DNA of 64,000 nucleotides, taken from the NCBI GenBank assembly GCA_947456625.1, contig CANGQJ010000002.1, positions 1 through 64,000 of the forward strand. The letters run 5' to 3'. The position numbers and the translations under genes were made by a program. Under the pieces are notes generated by a model. The model had not been told where the DNA came from. It was given only the letters and a program-made list of their open reading frames with translations, and did no database searches. This DNA comes from Bacteroidota bacterium. GTDB lineage: Bacteria > Bacteroidota > Bacteroidia > Chitinophagales > Chitinophagaceae. Below are positions 26,917 through 34,646 of this stretch, piece by piece; position 1 is the first letter of the stretch, and each line of letters starts with the position of its first letter.

Positions 26917-28437
26917 TTATCTTTTAATTAATTCGCCAGGACGATTTCCTGTTGCTTTTTTATTTTTGTATACTACTTGTCCATTAACCCATAACATACT
27001 AATACCATCCGACAAAGCATGGCTGTTCCCTATTACAGCATGATCCATTACTGTATTTGGATCAAATAATACTAAATCAGCTTTTTTGCCAATTTCAATA
27101 ATGCCTCTATCTTTAATGCCTAAATAATTTGCAGTTTGCCCAGTCATTTTATAAATTGCTTTTTCTAAGGGTATTAATTTTTCATCTCTAACATATTTCC
27201 CTAGCACCCTTGTAAAGGAGCCATATCCTCTGGGATGCCCACCACCATTGCCATCGGAACAAATTACGGCATTTTCCCAGGCAATAAATTTTGAAACATC
27301 TTTTTCTTCCATCGACTTTGCAGCAATGGCTTCAATGCTTCCCTTATAGCCTGGATTTTTTTCTTTAAAATCTGCAGCTATTGCTACTAAGCTTATTAAA
27401 CATTGTGCATTGCTTTGCTTTCTAATGCTTGCAATTTCAGCAAGTGTTTTACCAACATAAGCAGTATTTGGTGCGTACTGAACTATATAAGATGCAGTAG
27501 GATCAAATAATTGCGTAACTGCTAATTGTGCACTTGCTAAATTAGTATAATCACGTGCAGGAAATAAAACCCTTAATGTTGAATTCCAAAAAGTATACGG
27601 ATAAACGTCCGCAGTAATTTGTACGCCTTGGGTGCGGGCTTGTTCAAGTTGACGTATCATTTTATCCGCAGTTCCCCAGTCCGATTTTTTAGCCAATTTA
27701 ATATGTGAAATTTGAACTGGCATTTTTGTAATTTTTCCTATTTGTATGATTTCATCTAAAGCGTCTGCCATGGTTACGTCCTCGCTTCTAATATGGCTAA
27801 TATAACGTGTATTGGCATTTGCTGCCACCTTTGCTAATTGCAGCACCTCGTCTCGGTTAGAATAAAACGCCTGCTCGTACTCTAGTCCTGTAGATAAACC
27901 CAATGCCCCTTTGTTTAATTCAGATTGTAAAATTACTTTCATTTTATCTATCTCGGATTGGGTTGCATTTCTAAATAAATTCTTTTCTCCCATCACCTCC
28001 TCTCTTAAGCTTGAGTGGCCTACATAACTTGCAACATTTGCCACAACAGGTTTTAATTTCATATCAGCGGCTAAAGAATCCATGGGATAACTACCACCAT
28101 CTTGTCCAATTACAATAGTAGAAATGCCTTGATTGGCTGTTGATAGGCCATTTATATTTTTTTGTAAATCCCCTAAATGATGACTGTGCGCATCAATGAA
28201 ACCGGGCGCTAATACATAACCATGGCCATTAACAACATGATCACTGGCATTGGCCTTTAAATTTCCAACTTCTACTATTCTATCATTTTTAATTCTTACA
28301 GCTCCCTTAAAAGCCTTAGCGCCAGTTCCATTAATAATTTGCACATTAGTAATTAAGGTAGTTGCATTTTGTGCAAATCCTTTTAATTGTAATAAAATAA
28401 TTACAACCATTAAAGTACATTTACTTAATTTATTCAT
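26917..28437 (-). CDS. Exported N-acyl-D-amino-acid deacylase (amidohydrolase superfamily)
   Basis: 506 residues with a signal peptide (ending KGFAQ, 23). The metal-binding start PGFIDAHSHH (His84, His86), then GLSTGLEYE and SHIRSE, and the closing KADLVLFDPNTV follow D-aminoacylase family order. Such enzymes release free D-amino acids from N-acyl forms. The family is usually cytoplasmic, so the signal peptide suggests periplasmic action on cell-wall-derived or environmental N-acyl-D-amino acids. It is the first gene of the minus-strand operon leading into DUF1611, the epimerase and the permease (18-base gap to the next). Confidence 0.88.
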   Translation of the reverse strand: MNKLSKCTLMVVIILLQLKGFAQNATTLITNVQIINGTGAKAFKGAVRIKNDRIVEVGNLKANASDHVVNGHGYVLAPGFIDAHSHHLGDLQKNINGLSTANQGISTIVIGQDGGSYPMDSLAADMKLKPVVANVASYVGHSSLREEVMGEKNLFRNATQSEIDKMKVILQSELNKGALGLSTGLEYEQAFYSNRDEVLQLAKVAANANTRYISHIRSEDVTMADALDEIIQIGKITKMPVQISHIKLAKKSDWGTADKMIRQLEQARTQGVQITADVYPYTFWNSTLRVLFPARDYTNLASAQLAVTQLFDPTASYIVQYAPNTAYVGKTLAEIASIRKQSNAQCLISLVAIAADFKEKNPGYKGSIEAIAAKSMEEKDVSKFIAWENAVICSDGNGGGHPRGYGSFTRVLGKYVRDEKLIPLEKAIYKMTGQTANYLGIKDRGIIEIGKKADLVLFDPNTVMDHAVIGNSHALSDGISMLWVNGQVVYKNKKATGNRPGELIKR

Positions 28438-28541
28438 AAATAATTATTTCTAAATTTTTTGACCAAGAAGGAATTTATGCTTTGGCTAATTTTATTCCTA
28501 AATTTAAGGCATATCCCTTAATAAAATACAGCTAACAAATC

Positions 28542-28568
28542 AAAAAGGCACTCTTGCGAGTGCCTTTT
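28542..28568. terminator. Hairpin terminator at the end of the NrfD/Fe-S operon
   Basis: AAAAGGCACTC and GAGTGCCTTTT pair perfectly around TTGC, with A/T runs on both sides. It ends the minus-strand operon whose last gene stops at 28598. Confidence 0.85.
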
Positions 28569-28597
28569 CTTCATCAAAACATCAAACCTCTGTTGTT

Positions 28598-29470
28598 CTA
28601 CTCAACCCCCAATTTTTTAATGTTTTTTATTTGTATCAATAAATAGATAATTACAAGCCAAACTGCCACCACAATAGTATATGCTAGTAATTCTAACCAA
28701 ATAGGTGAATGGCCTCTTCGTGCAAATAAAGAACGATGGTCAAAATTTGTGGTATATATCATTTTTTTACCCCAAGGAACTGTCATTTCAGTAGATAAAT
28801 TTCCATAAATATCATTGTCTACTATTGTTGCTACTAAAACAATGTTCCCTTTTTGATCTCCAGGTATACTGTCACGTTTAAATTCAGCACTTATGCCACC
28901 AGTAGTTGAATCGGTTGTAAAAGATTGTGTTTCGTTTACATTTAATAATCCACCTAATCTTTTAATACCTACCATTACATCAACACCTGCAATGGGTTTC
29001 CATTGATCATCTACTAATGCCACTAATTTTGCAATAATTATTTTACCTTCCAAAGTATCTAATTTCAATTTTGCTTTTGTTATTGCTAAATCACCCCTGC
29101 TTTCATCGAATTGCTTTGTAGTATTTGAAATAACTACAAAATTTTGATTCGTTGACTTTACCCAAGAGTCCTTTGCAGCAGGAGGGATTTCAAGTATAGC
29201 CTCTCCTTTTTCATTGGTAACACCTTTGCCTAACAAATTTTCTTTGGTTACATCGGAGTTAATATAAAAAGTAACTGGTATGTTAGGTATGAGCTGGAAC
29301 TTGCCGTTGATTTTTGACTTTGCTTGCACTAATAAATGATGTGTAATATTATTGTCGTTATAATATTTCAAATTTAATGATAGGCTATTTTTTTCAACAC
29401 TTTGCGCCATTAATAAACATGGTACAATGGTAAAAAATAAAAACAAGTTTACTATTTTATAATTTCTCAT
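28598..29470 (-). CDS. Exported single-span protein of unknown function in the Fe-S/NrfD operon
   Basis: 290 residues from MRNYKIVNLFLFF, the start giving a normal signal peptide; frames from 29542 would run far into nrfD. The mature part has two beta-rich segments of about 90 residues resembling immunoglobulin-like repeats (IPVTFYINSD... and IAGVDVMVGIKRL...). A C-terminal membrane helix (about 260-282) and a short basic tail follow. It overlaps the NrfD gene start by 14 bases, so it is translated with it. The layout suggests an extracytoplasmic scaffold anchored next to the redox complex. No known family is recognised. Confidence 0.7.
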   Translation of the reverse strand: MRNYKIVNLFLFFTIVPCLLMAQSVEKNSLSLNLKYYNDNNITHHLLVQAKSKINGKFQLIPNIPVTFYINSDVTKENLLGKGVTNEKGEAILEIPPAAKDSWVKSTNQNFVVISNTTKQFDESRGDLAITKAKLKLDTLEGKIIIAKLVALVDDQWKPIAGVDVMVGIKRLGGLLNVNETQSFTTDSTTGGISAEFKRDSIPGDQKGNIVLVATIVDNDIYGNLSTEMTVPWGKKMIYTTNFDHRSLFARRGHSPIWLELLAYTIVVAVWLVIIYLLIQIKNIKKLGVE

Positions 29471-30764
29471 GGTTGTCAATTTCAATAATAGTTTCATGAA
29501 TAGGAATAATAGGAAATATTCTTGCAAAAAAAGTAATAACAAGAAGTGCCCCTGCTAGTGAGCCACCAGCAATTGCCCACTCTTCCCAAGTTGGGAAATA
29601 ATGCATATAACTTTTTGGGACATCATGCATTGGTAAAAATGGATGTAGTAACGTTGGCGTAACAATTAAAAATCTTTTGAACCAGGATCCAACTACAACC
29701 AGAATTCCAGCAGTAAATGCCCATTTTGGTTTTCGACCATTTTTGAAAATTAAAATAAGAATTGGAACCAACATGGAAGCCGAAATCGCAAACCAAAATA
29801 TAGGAGAAAATTCACCTGTGAATAAACCCATTAAATGTTCTTCCTCCGATTTTTTCATTTTAAATGCAGGCACTAAAAACTCGTTAATGTTAAAATATAA
29901 ATAGATCAATGCAAGTAACACCACTACTTTCCCCATTTTGTCAAAATGTTCATTGGTAATGTATTTTTCCAAATTATAATGTGTTCTAAATATATACATG
30001 GCGATAAGTACGCCGCCAGCCCCAACTAAAAATGCACCAGAAATAAAATATGCGCCAAAATTAGTACTATCCCAACCAGGCCTATAGGTTGTTGCAAATA
30101 ACCAGGAAGTTACCGTGTGAATTGCAAATGCAACTGGTATGATTGTGATGGATAAAATATTAACTGCTTTTTCGGTTATCTTAAATTGAGCTGGTTTGTT
30201 TTTCCAAAAGGAGCCCAAGAATTCATAAAGTTTTTGAAGCCATTTACCGTTTCTTTCTTTAAACCCAATTAATATTTTAAGATCTGGTAACAGCGGAAAA
30301 TACAATAACAATAAACTTATAAATAAATAGGTTGTGATCACAATAACATCCCAAATGATGGGTGATTGTAAGCGACCATGGGTAAATAAATTATAAAAAC
30401 GGTCGGGACGTCCCATATCCACTATTATTATAAGACCAGCAAATGCAATTGCAGAAACAGCAATGATTTCTGCAATTCTTGTTAAAGGGGTACTCCAATG
30501 AACATTCGTTAAACGCAGTACTGCCGTAATTAAAGATCCTACTAAACTAATTGCAACAAAAAATACAAAATTGGAAATATAAATACCCCAAGAAACATAA
30601 TCTCTTAATGCAGTTACTTCTAATCCATAATACAATTGCCTACAATAAGCATAAAAACCAAATGCAAAAACTATTAGTAAACTTATAACCCATATTTGAC
30701 CTTGTTTACCAAATTTCTGTGGCAATAACTCTTCTATAATTTTATTTTCTGCTAACTTTTCCAC
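29457..30764 (-). CDS. NrfD/PsrC-type membrane quinone-interacting subunit
   Basis: 435 residues with about ten hydrophobic helices. The pattern DYVSWGIYISNFVFFVAIS and DMGRPDRFYN are typical of NrfD/PsrC/ActC proteins. These inner-membrane subunits exchange electrons or protons between the quinone pool and a periplasmic iron-sulfur protein. The latter is encoded directly upstream. The family spans polysulfide, nitrite and DMSO systems and alternative complex III. Without a catalytic molybdenum subunit in the window, the direction of electron flow is open. Confidence 0.9.
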   Translation of the reverse strand: MEKLAENKIIEELLPQKFGKQGQIWVISLLIVFAFGFYAYCRQLYYGLEVTALRDYVSWGIYISNFVFFVAISLVGSLITAVLRLTNVHWSTPLTRIAEIIAVSAIAFAGLIIIVDMGRPDRFYNLFTHGRLQSPIIWDVIVITTYLFISLLLLYFPLLPDLKILIGFKERNGKWLQKLYEFLGSFWKNKPAQFKITEKAVNILSITIIPVAFAIHTVTSWLFATTYRPGWDSTNFGAYFISGAFLVGAGGVLIAMYIFRTHYNLEKYITNEHFDKMGKVVVLLALIYLYFNINEFLVPAFKMKKSEEEHLMGLFTGEFSPIFWFAISASMLVPILILIFKNGRKPKWAFTAGILVVVGSWFKRFLIVTPTLLHPFLPMHDVPKSYMHYFPTWEEWAIAGGSLAGALLVITFFARIFPIIPIHETIIEIDNHEKL

Positions 30765-30786
30765 GTTATAATATTTTAGTTAACGA

Positions 30787-31704
30787 TTATTTCTTTTCCT
30801 CAATTGGCTCCGAATTTTCAAAAGGAAAATTCCTATTTACGGGTGGGAGGTAATAAACACTTGGCTTAGTTCCTAGATCTTCCATAAGACGGTATCCCGA
30901 TTTGTCTTTTATTAATTCACTAAATCTAAAAGTTTCTGAACCATTTGTTACCGTGTCTTCTAGGATATCCCCAAAAAAGAATACCCCATTTGGACATGCC
31001 GATACACAATGTGGTAAACTTCCTTTACGAATCATATCTGGACAAAAATCACATTTTCCTACAGTACCTTTTTTTTGTGGTATACTGGTTTCACAGGAAT
31101 AGGGTTGGTCTGCAATTTCTTTTTCAATTTTTGGCTCTTCCCAATTAAATACCCTTGATGAATAAGGGCAAGCAGCCATACAAAAACGACAGCCAACACA
31201 ACGATCACTATCAATTAACACAATGCCATCCTTTCTTTTAAATGTAGCGTCTACTGGGCAAACTTTGACACAAGGAGGTTCATCACAATGCATACAAGTA
31301 GTAGGCTGCCAATAGGGGGCTGTTCTTTCAGACTCCTGCATTGGATAAACTTTAATCCAATTTTGACCAGGATGTATATGATGCATATGGTTACAAGCCG
31401 ACTGACATTTTTTTACACTCTTGCATCTAGACAGATCAATAACCATCGCGAATTTTTTTCCCTGTATACCCACCCTTGCTTCGGCATTTAGGACAGGTGG
31501 CATTTCTGGTACTGGTTTTAAAAATGCTTTGTCAACCTCAATGATATCACCGTCCACAGAAAGTAGTTTTACCATTTCGCCAGAAGGTTTTGTATTTGTG
31601 ATCTCTTCGGGTGTAAATGGATTACTACTACAACCTGCAAATGCCGCACCTGCTAGTAAAGTAGTGGCTAAGAATTCTCTTCTAGAATTTTCATTTGTTT
31701 TCAT
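30787..31704 (-). CDS. Tat-exported lipoprotein with four Fe-S cluster motifs (NrfC/DsrO-like)
   Basis: 305 residues. The start SRREFLATTLLAGAAFAGC combines a twin-arginine signal with a lipobox (Cys25), so the folded protein is exported and lipidated. Cysteine clusters lie at 94-104 (CKSVKKCQSAC), 137-149 (CMHCDEPPCVKVC), 169-179 (CVGCRFCMAAC) and 218-237 (CDFC...CVSAC). In the first, Val97 replaces one expected Cys, which suggests a three-cysteine cluster or a different ligand. It would hand electrons to or from the NrfD subunit encoded 22 bases downstream. Confidence 0.9.
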   Translation of the reverse strand: MKTNENSRREFLATTLLAGAAFAGCSSNPFTPEEITNTKPSGEMVKLLSVDGDIIEVDKAFLKPVPEMPPVLNAEARVGIQGKKFAMVIDLSRCKSVKKCQSACNHMHHIHPGQNWIKVYPMQESERTAPYWQPTTCMHCDEPPCVKVCPVDATFKRKDGIVLIDSDRCVGCRFCMAACPYSSRVFNWEEPKIEKEIADQPYSCETSIPQKKGTVGKCDFCPDMIRKGSLPHCVSACPNGVFFFGDILEDTVTNGSETFRFSELIKDKSGYRLMEDLGTKPSVYYLPPVNRNFPFENSEPIEEKK

Positions 31705-31721
31705 TAAAATATAATTTTTAA

Positions 31722-31997
31722 TTACAATTCTTTTTTAATCCAGTTTTGTAATTGTTTATTTGATATTTTTTCTTTTGCTCCATTAATTTTAGATATACTC
31801 ACTTCCACTAATCTTCCATCTTGTGTTAACATTTTCATAGTTTGATTTTTTGCCTCTGGAGCACATGCAATTATGTTACTCTTTTTTGCAAAAAAACTAA
31901 ATTTCAAAATTGGAAATAAACTAAGTGCACCAATCCCGGCAAGTATTTTTCTACGGATATTAACGGGTGCTTGATTATTTATATTTATATTATTCAT
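31722..31997 (-). CDS. Small anchored protein of the Fe-S/NrfD operon
   Basis: 91 residues. A hydrophobic segment (about 18-36) preceded by NIRRKIL looks like an export signal or anchor with a paired arginine. Residues 53-71 (TMKMLTQDGRLVEVSISKI) strikingly resemble residues 44-62 of the adjacent iron-sulfur lipoprotein (MVKLLSVDGDIIEVDKAFL). This suggests a shared partner-binding strand. No cysteine cluster is present. It is the first of four closely spaced genes, and a terminator hairpin separates it from the cytochrome gene. Confidence 0.7.
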   Translation of the reverse strand: MNNININNQAPVNIRRKILAGIGALSLFPILKFSFFAKKSNIIACAPEAKNQTMKMLTQDGRLVEVSISKINGAKEKISNKQLQNWIKKEL

Positions 31998-32023
31998 GTT
32001 ATAAATTAAAAGAAATTAAAAAA

Positions 32024-32051
32024 CAATAAGCCTCTTTTTAGAGGCTTATTG
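32024..32051 (-). terminator. Terminator between the cytochrome and the Fe-S genes
   Basis: 12-bp perfect arms (CAATAAGCCTCT and AGAGGCTTATTG) with a 4-base loop, followed on the minus strand by a run of six T. It would let the cytochrome be made in excess over the downstream genes, with read-through. Confidence 0.8.
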
Positions 32052-32064
32052 TAAATGAATAGAA

Positions 32065-32463
32065 TTACTTTTTTAAACTGCGCATATAATTTACCAAATT
32101 CCAAATATCTTCCTGATCTGCAATTTTCTTTTTAAAACTAGGCATGTCATCACGACCTTCTGATGTTTTAAAAAATAATGCACCGTCGCTTTGACTTTGA
32201 AAAATGGCTTTACTAAAATCAGGAGGAGTTGTATTTAATGTAGTTGCTTTAGCTCCATCACCCAATCCTGCTTTTCCATGACATGATGCACAATGAGTGC
32301 TCCACAATGCTTTACCGTCTGCTATAGAAGCTGCACTTGTTTTTACGGGATTGGCAACTTTAGCTTTATCTGCTGGCACATTCCATGGTTTATTTTGTAA
32401 TAATGTAAAGCTTGCACTAGTAATAAAAATTACGATAAGCGCCAATAAAGATAATTTTTTCAT
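32065..32463 (-). CDS. Monohaem class I c-type cytochrome
   Basis: 132 residues from MKKLSLLALIVIF, which gives a clean signal peptide; an upstream ATG (32484) adds seven residues. The haem site CASCHG is followed by GLGDGAK, the P-rich PPDFSKA loop, DDMPSFKKKI with the likely axial Met, and the closing DIWNLVNYMRSL helix. This is a small periplasmic electron carrier. It heads the minus-strand arm of the redox island and is divergent from the CX4CH cytochrome genes. Confidence 0.92.
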   Translation of the reverse strand: MKKLSLLALIVIFITSASFTLLQNKPWNVPADKAKVANPVKTSAASIADGKALWSTHCASCHGKAGLGDGAKATTLNTTPPDFSKAIFQSQSDGALFFKTSEGRDDMPSFKKKIADQEDIWNLVNYMRSLKK

Positions 32464-32524
32464 TGTTATTATATTTTGATGCACAAAGGTTAAATAAGCA
32501 TGGTATTTATAATAATGATGGTAG

Positions 32525-32540
32525 TCATCAAAATTGATGA
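32525..32540. promoter_or_regulatory. Palindrome TCATCAAAATTGATGA in the redox-island divergent promoter
   Basis: Perfect 7-bp arms (TCATCAA, TTGATGA) around AA. The TTGAT/ATCAA half-sites recall Crp/Fnr-family sites but are set inside out. It lies about 62 bases upstream of the cytochrome start and 214 bases before the rightward gene. Nearby, ATGACA occurs twice, 11-12 bases apart. Confidence 0.45.
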
Positions 32541-32630
32541 GTTTTATCAGTTTTGAAATTCATGACATTTTAATGACAATACTCATAACTTTTTCTGACT
32601 AGCATCATAAATAGGACTAAATACCAAGGG

Positions 32631-32638
32631 TAGATTTG
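32631..32638 (+). promoter_or_regulatory. Putative -7 promoter element TAGATTTG
   Basis: Exact TAnnTTTG match 115 bases before the first CX4CH cytochrome gene; no convincing -33 TTG. If used, the leader would be about 110 bases. Confidence 0.3.
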
Positions 32639-32753
32639 CGTGTTGAAAAAGGCAATTGTCTTTAGTTAACAGAGGAAAGAAGATGTCTAAGTAAGCGTAT
32701 AATGAAATTTTTCCTCCTAATAATTTCTTTAACAAGCTAAAAAATATTTATTT

Positions 32754-33950
32754 ATGAGAAAAGTTTCATTAGTTAAACTGATTACAGTTTTTCTTGTTGG
32801 CGTAACTATTACTACTTTTTCTATTCAATGTAAAAAGGAAGATAGTAATGCAGTAATAGCTGGTCTTGATAGATCCTTTAAGGGCAATGCCGATAGTACG
32901 GTATATGCATCATTTTACAGTAACAATATTTTTGCAATGGCAAGTGTAAAGCCCATGATTAATGATAGTATTAGTTTTAGAGGAGTGCAAGCTATTATTA
33001 CCGATGACTGTGCAACAGCGAATTGTCATGGCGGTGCTATTAATCCTAAATTAAATACTTACAGTGACATTATGAAATATGTGTCTGTTGGGAATCCATC
33101 AACAAGTAAATTATGGACCAGTATTACTACCAACGATTTTAATAAAGCAATGCCTCCAGTTAGTACAAACAATAATGTTTCAGAAAACGATAAGGCCATT
33201 ATTTACAATTGGATTTTAAATGGGGCAAAAGAAAAACCAGATGTAAATGATTTTAGACCAGCAGCGGTTGCCCTTATTAGTTCTGGTTGTACTTCTGGCA
33301 ATTGTCATAACGAAGCAACAAGTACTGGTGTTTGGGCAAGAAAAGGTTTGATCCCCGGATTAAGCAGTTCAGATACAGCAGTATGGTCTACTTCAAATTT
33401 AACAACTGGTGCAGTTAGTACCTATTTACAACTTAATAATACAAGTTTAAGAAATACAATTTTACAAGCCTATAAAGACAGTGTAAGAAAGTTTTACTCA
33501 GACACTTTAGTTAATGCAAGTTACAGACCTTATAAAACTTTTTCAACTCCTATTGCTGCAGCAAGTGTTAGAGGGCCTTTAAATAATTATGATGATATTG
33601 TATTTGATATTTGTTATCCTAAAGGTGTAAGAAGTAATACAACAGTAGCTTACATCGATCCTACTTCAAAAAAATCCTACTATGTTAAAGGTGATTTTCT
33701 TAATGGCACAAGTGCCATTGTATTAAGGGTGGATTCAACTATTTTAATGGCAAACCCTAGAACAGGTATATGGGGCACTACCAATACAGGGGGAATGGCA
33801 AACCAAGACGGAGGATTAAAGCCAAATGAAATTGCCTTAATTAAGGCTTGGTATTTTTCAGATCCTAACATTCCAGATGTGTGGAAATATGGTATGGGAA
33901 ATACTGGAATTTTTAAATACAAAGTGTCAGGTAAAATTTTAACAAAGTAA
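32754..33950 (+). CDS. Secreted cytochrome-like protein with two CX4CH motifs
   Basis: 398 residues with an N-terminal export signal ending near Cys26 (FSIQC, an imperfect lipobox). Two haem-type motifs of the rare CX4CH form are present: CATANCH (86-92) and CTSGNCH (179-185). Between them, KAMPPVSTN (Met133) and IIYNWILNGAKE follow the order of a class I cytochrome domain (axial Met, closing helix). The C-terminal 200 residues have no motif I recognise. Bacteroidota encode many such secreted CX4CH proteins, and their haem content is mostly untested. It is the first gene of a three-gene plus-strand operon with another such protein and an outer-membrane barrel. Confidence 0.75.
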   Translation: MRKVSLVKLITVFLVGVTITTFSIQCKKEDSNAVIAGLDRSFKGNADSTVYASFYSNNIFAMASVKPMINDSISFRGVQAIITDDCATANCHGGAINPKLNTYSDIMKYVSVGNPSTSKLWTSITTNDFNKAMPPVSTNNNVSENDKAIIYNWILNGAKEKPDVNDFRPAAVALISSGCTSGNCHNEATSTGVWARKGLIPGLSSSDTAVWSTSNLTTGAVSTYLQLNNTSLRNTILQAYKDSVRKFYSDTLVNASYRPYKTFSTPIAAASVRGPLNNYDDIVFDICYPKGVRSNTTVAYIDPTSKKSYYVKGDFLNGTSAIVLRVDSTILMANPRTGIWGTTNTGGMANQDGGLKPNEIALIKAWYFSDPNIPDVWKYGMGNTGIFKYKVSGKILTK

Positions 33951-33980
33951 CCTAATTCAATTAATACAAACTTTAGAGAC

Positions 33981-34598
33981 ATGAAAATAAAATTTATAAA
34001 AATGGCAGGTATAGCAACAATAATGATAAGTTTATCAACTTCTTGCTATAAAAATAAGGCCGATATAGAAACATTACCAACAGTTTCATTTAGAAGCGAA
34101 GTAGTGCCAATTGTTACTGCCGGTGGTTGTGGTTGTCATAACAATGCACAAGGAAATACAGCAGTACAATTTTCACATTTAGATACTGTTTTTTATCCGA
34201 CTATTTTGGCAAGGGTTAGCTACTTTAAAGACATGGTGAACGATGCTACTAAACACCCAGGGGATGGAAATGTAAGTTTGACTGCTACTCAAAAAGTAAT
34301 TATGACAAATTGGATAGCACAAGGTGCAAAGGATGATGGAGGAGGTTGTGTGGTATCAGGAACTATTAATTATAATGCCAATTTTTTACCAATTTACAAT
34401 TCAACTTGTAAAAGTGCAACATGTCATGGAACAGTTTCTCCAATATTAACTTACAGCCTATTGCTATCGGACAAAGCGATATTAACAGCTATGATGAAAA
34501 GTGGTGGTGCAGTTGGTCATCCTGGACCAGTATTAAGTTTAAATAGTTGTACTACCAATACCATTTTAACATGGATTGCACAAGGTCAACCTCAATAA
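33981..34598 (+). CDS. Second cytochrome-like lipoprotein with CXCH and CX4CH motifs
   Basis: 205 residues. The signal ends SLSTSC, a likely lipobox (Cys22). Two domain-like halves begin EVVPIVTAGGCGCH (CXCH, 50-53) and NFLPIYNSTCKSATCH (CX4CH, 143-149). Each half ends in a helix of the type IMTNWIAQGA or ILTWIAQGQ, the usual cytochrome c closing helix. The CXCH spacing in the first half is unusual and may be a degenerate haem site. It starts 30 bases after the previous gene. Confidence 0.75.
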   Translation: MKIKFIKMAGIATIMISLSTSCYKNKADIETLPTVSFRSEVVPIVTAGGCGCHNNAQGNTAVQFSHLDTVFYPTILARVSYFKDMVNDATKHPGDGNVSLTATQKVIMTNWIAQGAKDDGGGCVVSGTINYNANFLPIYNSTCKSATCHGTVSPILTYSLLLSDKAILTAMMKSGGAVGHPGPVLSLNSCTTNTILTWIAQGQPQ

Positions 34599-34646
34599 TT
34601 AAATCACATTAGTCTTTGCTATTAATTGTATTAAAAACAATAAATT

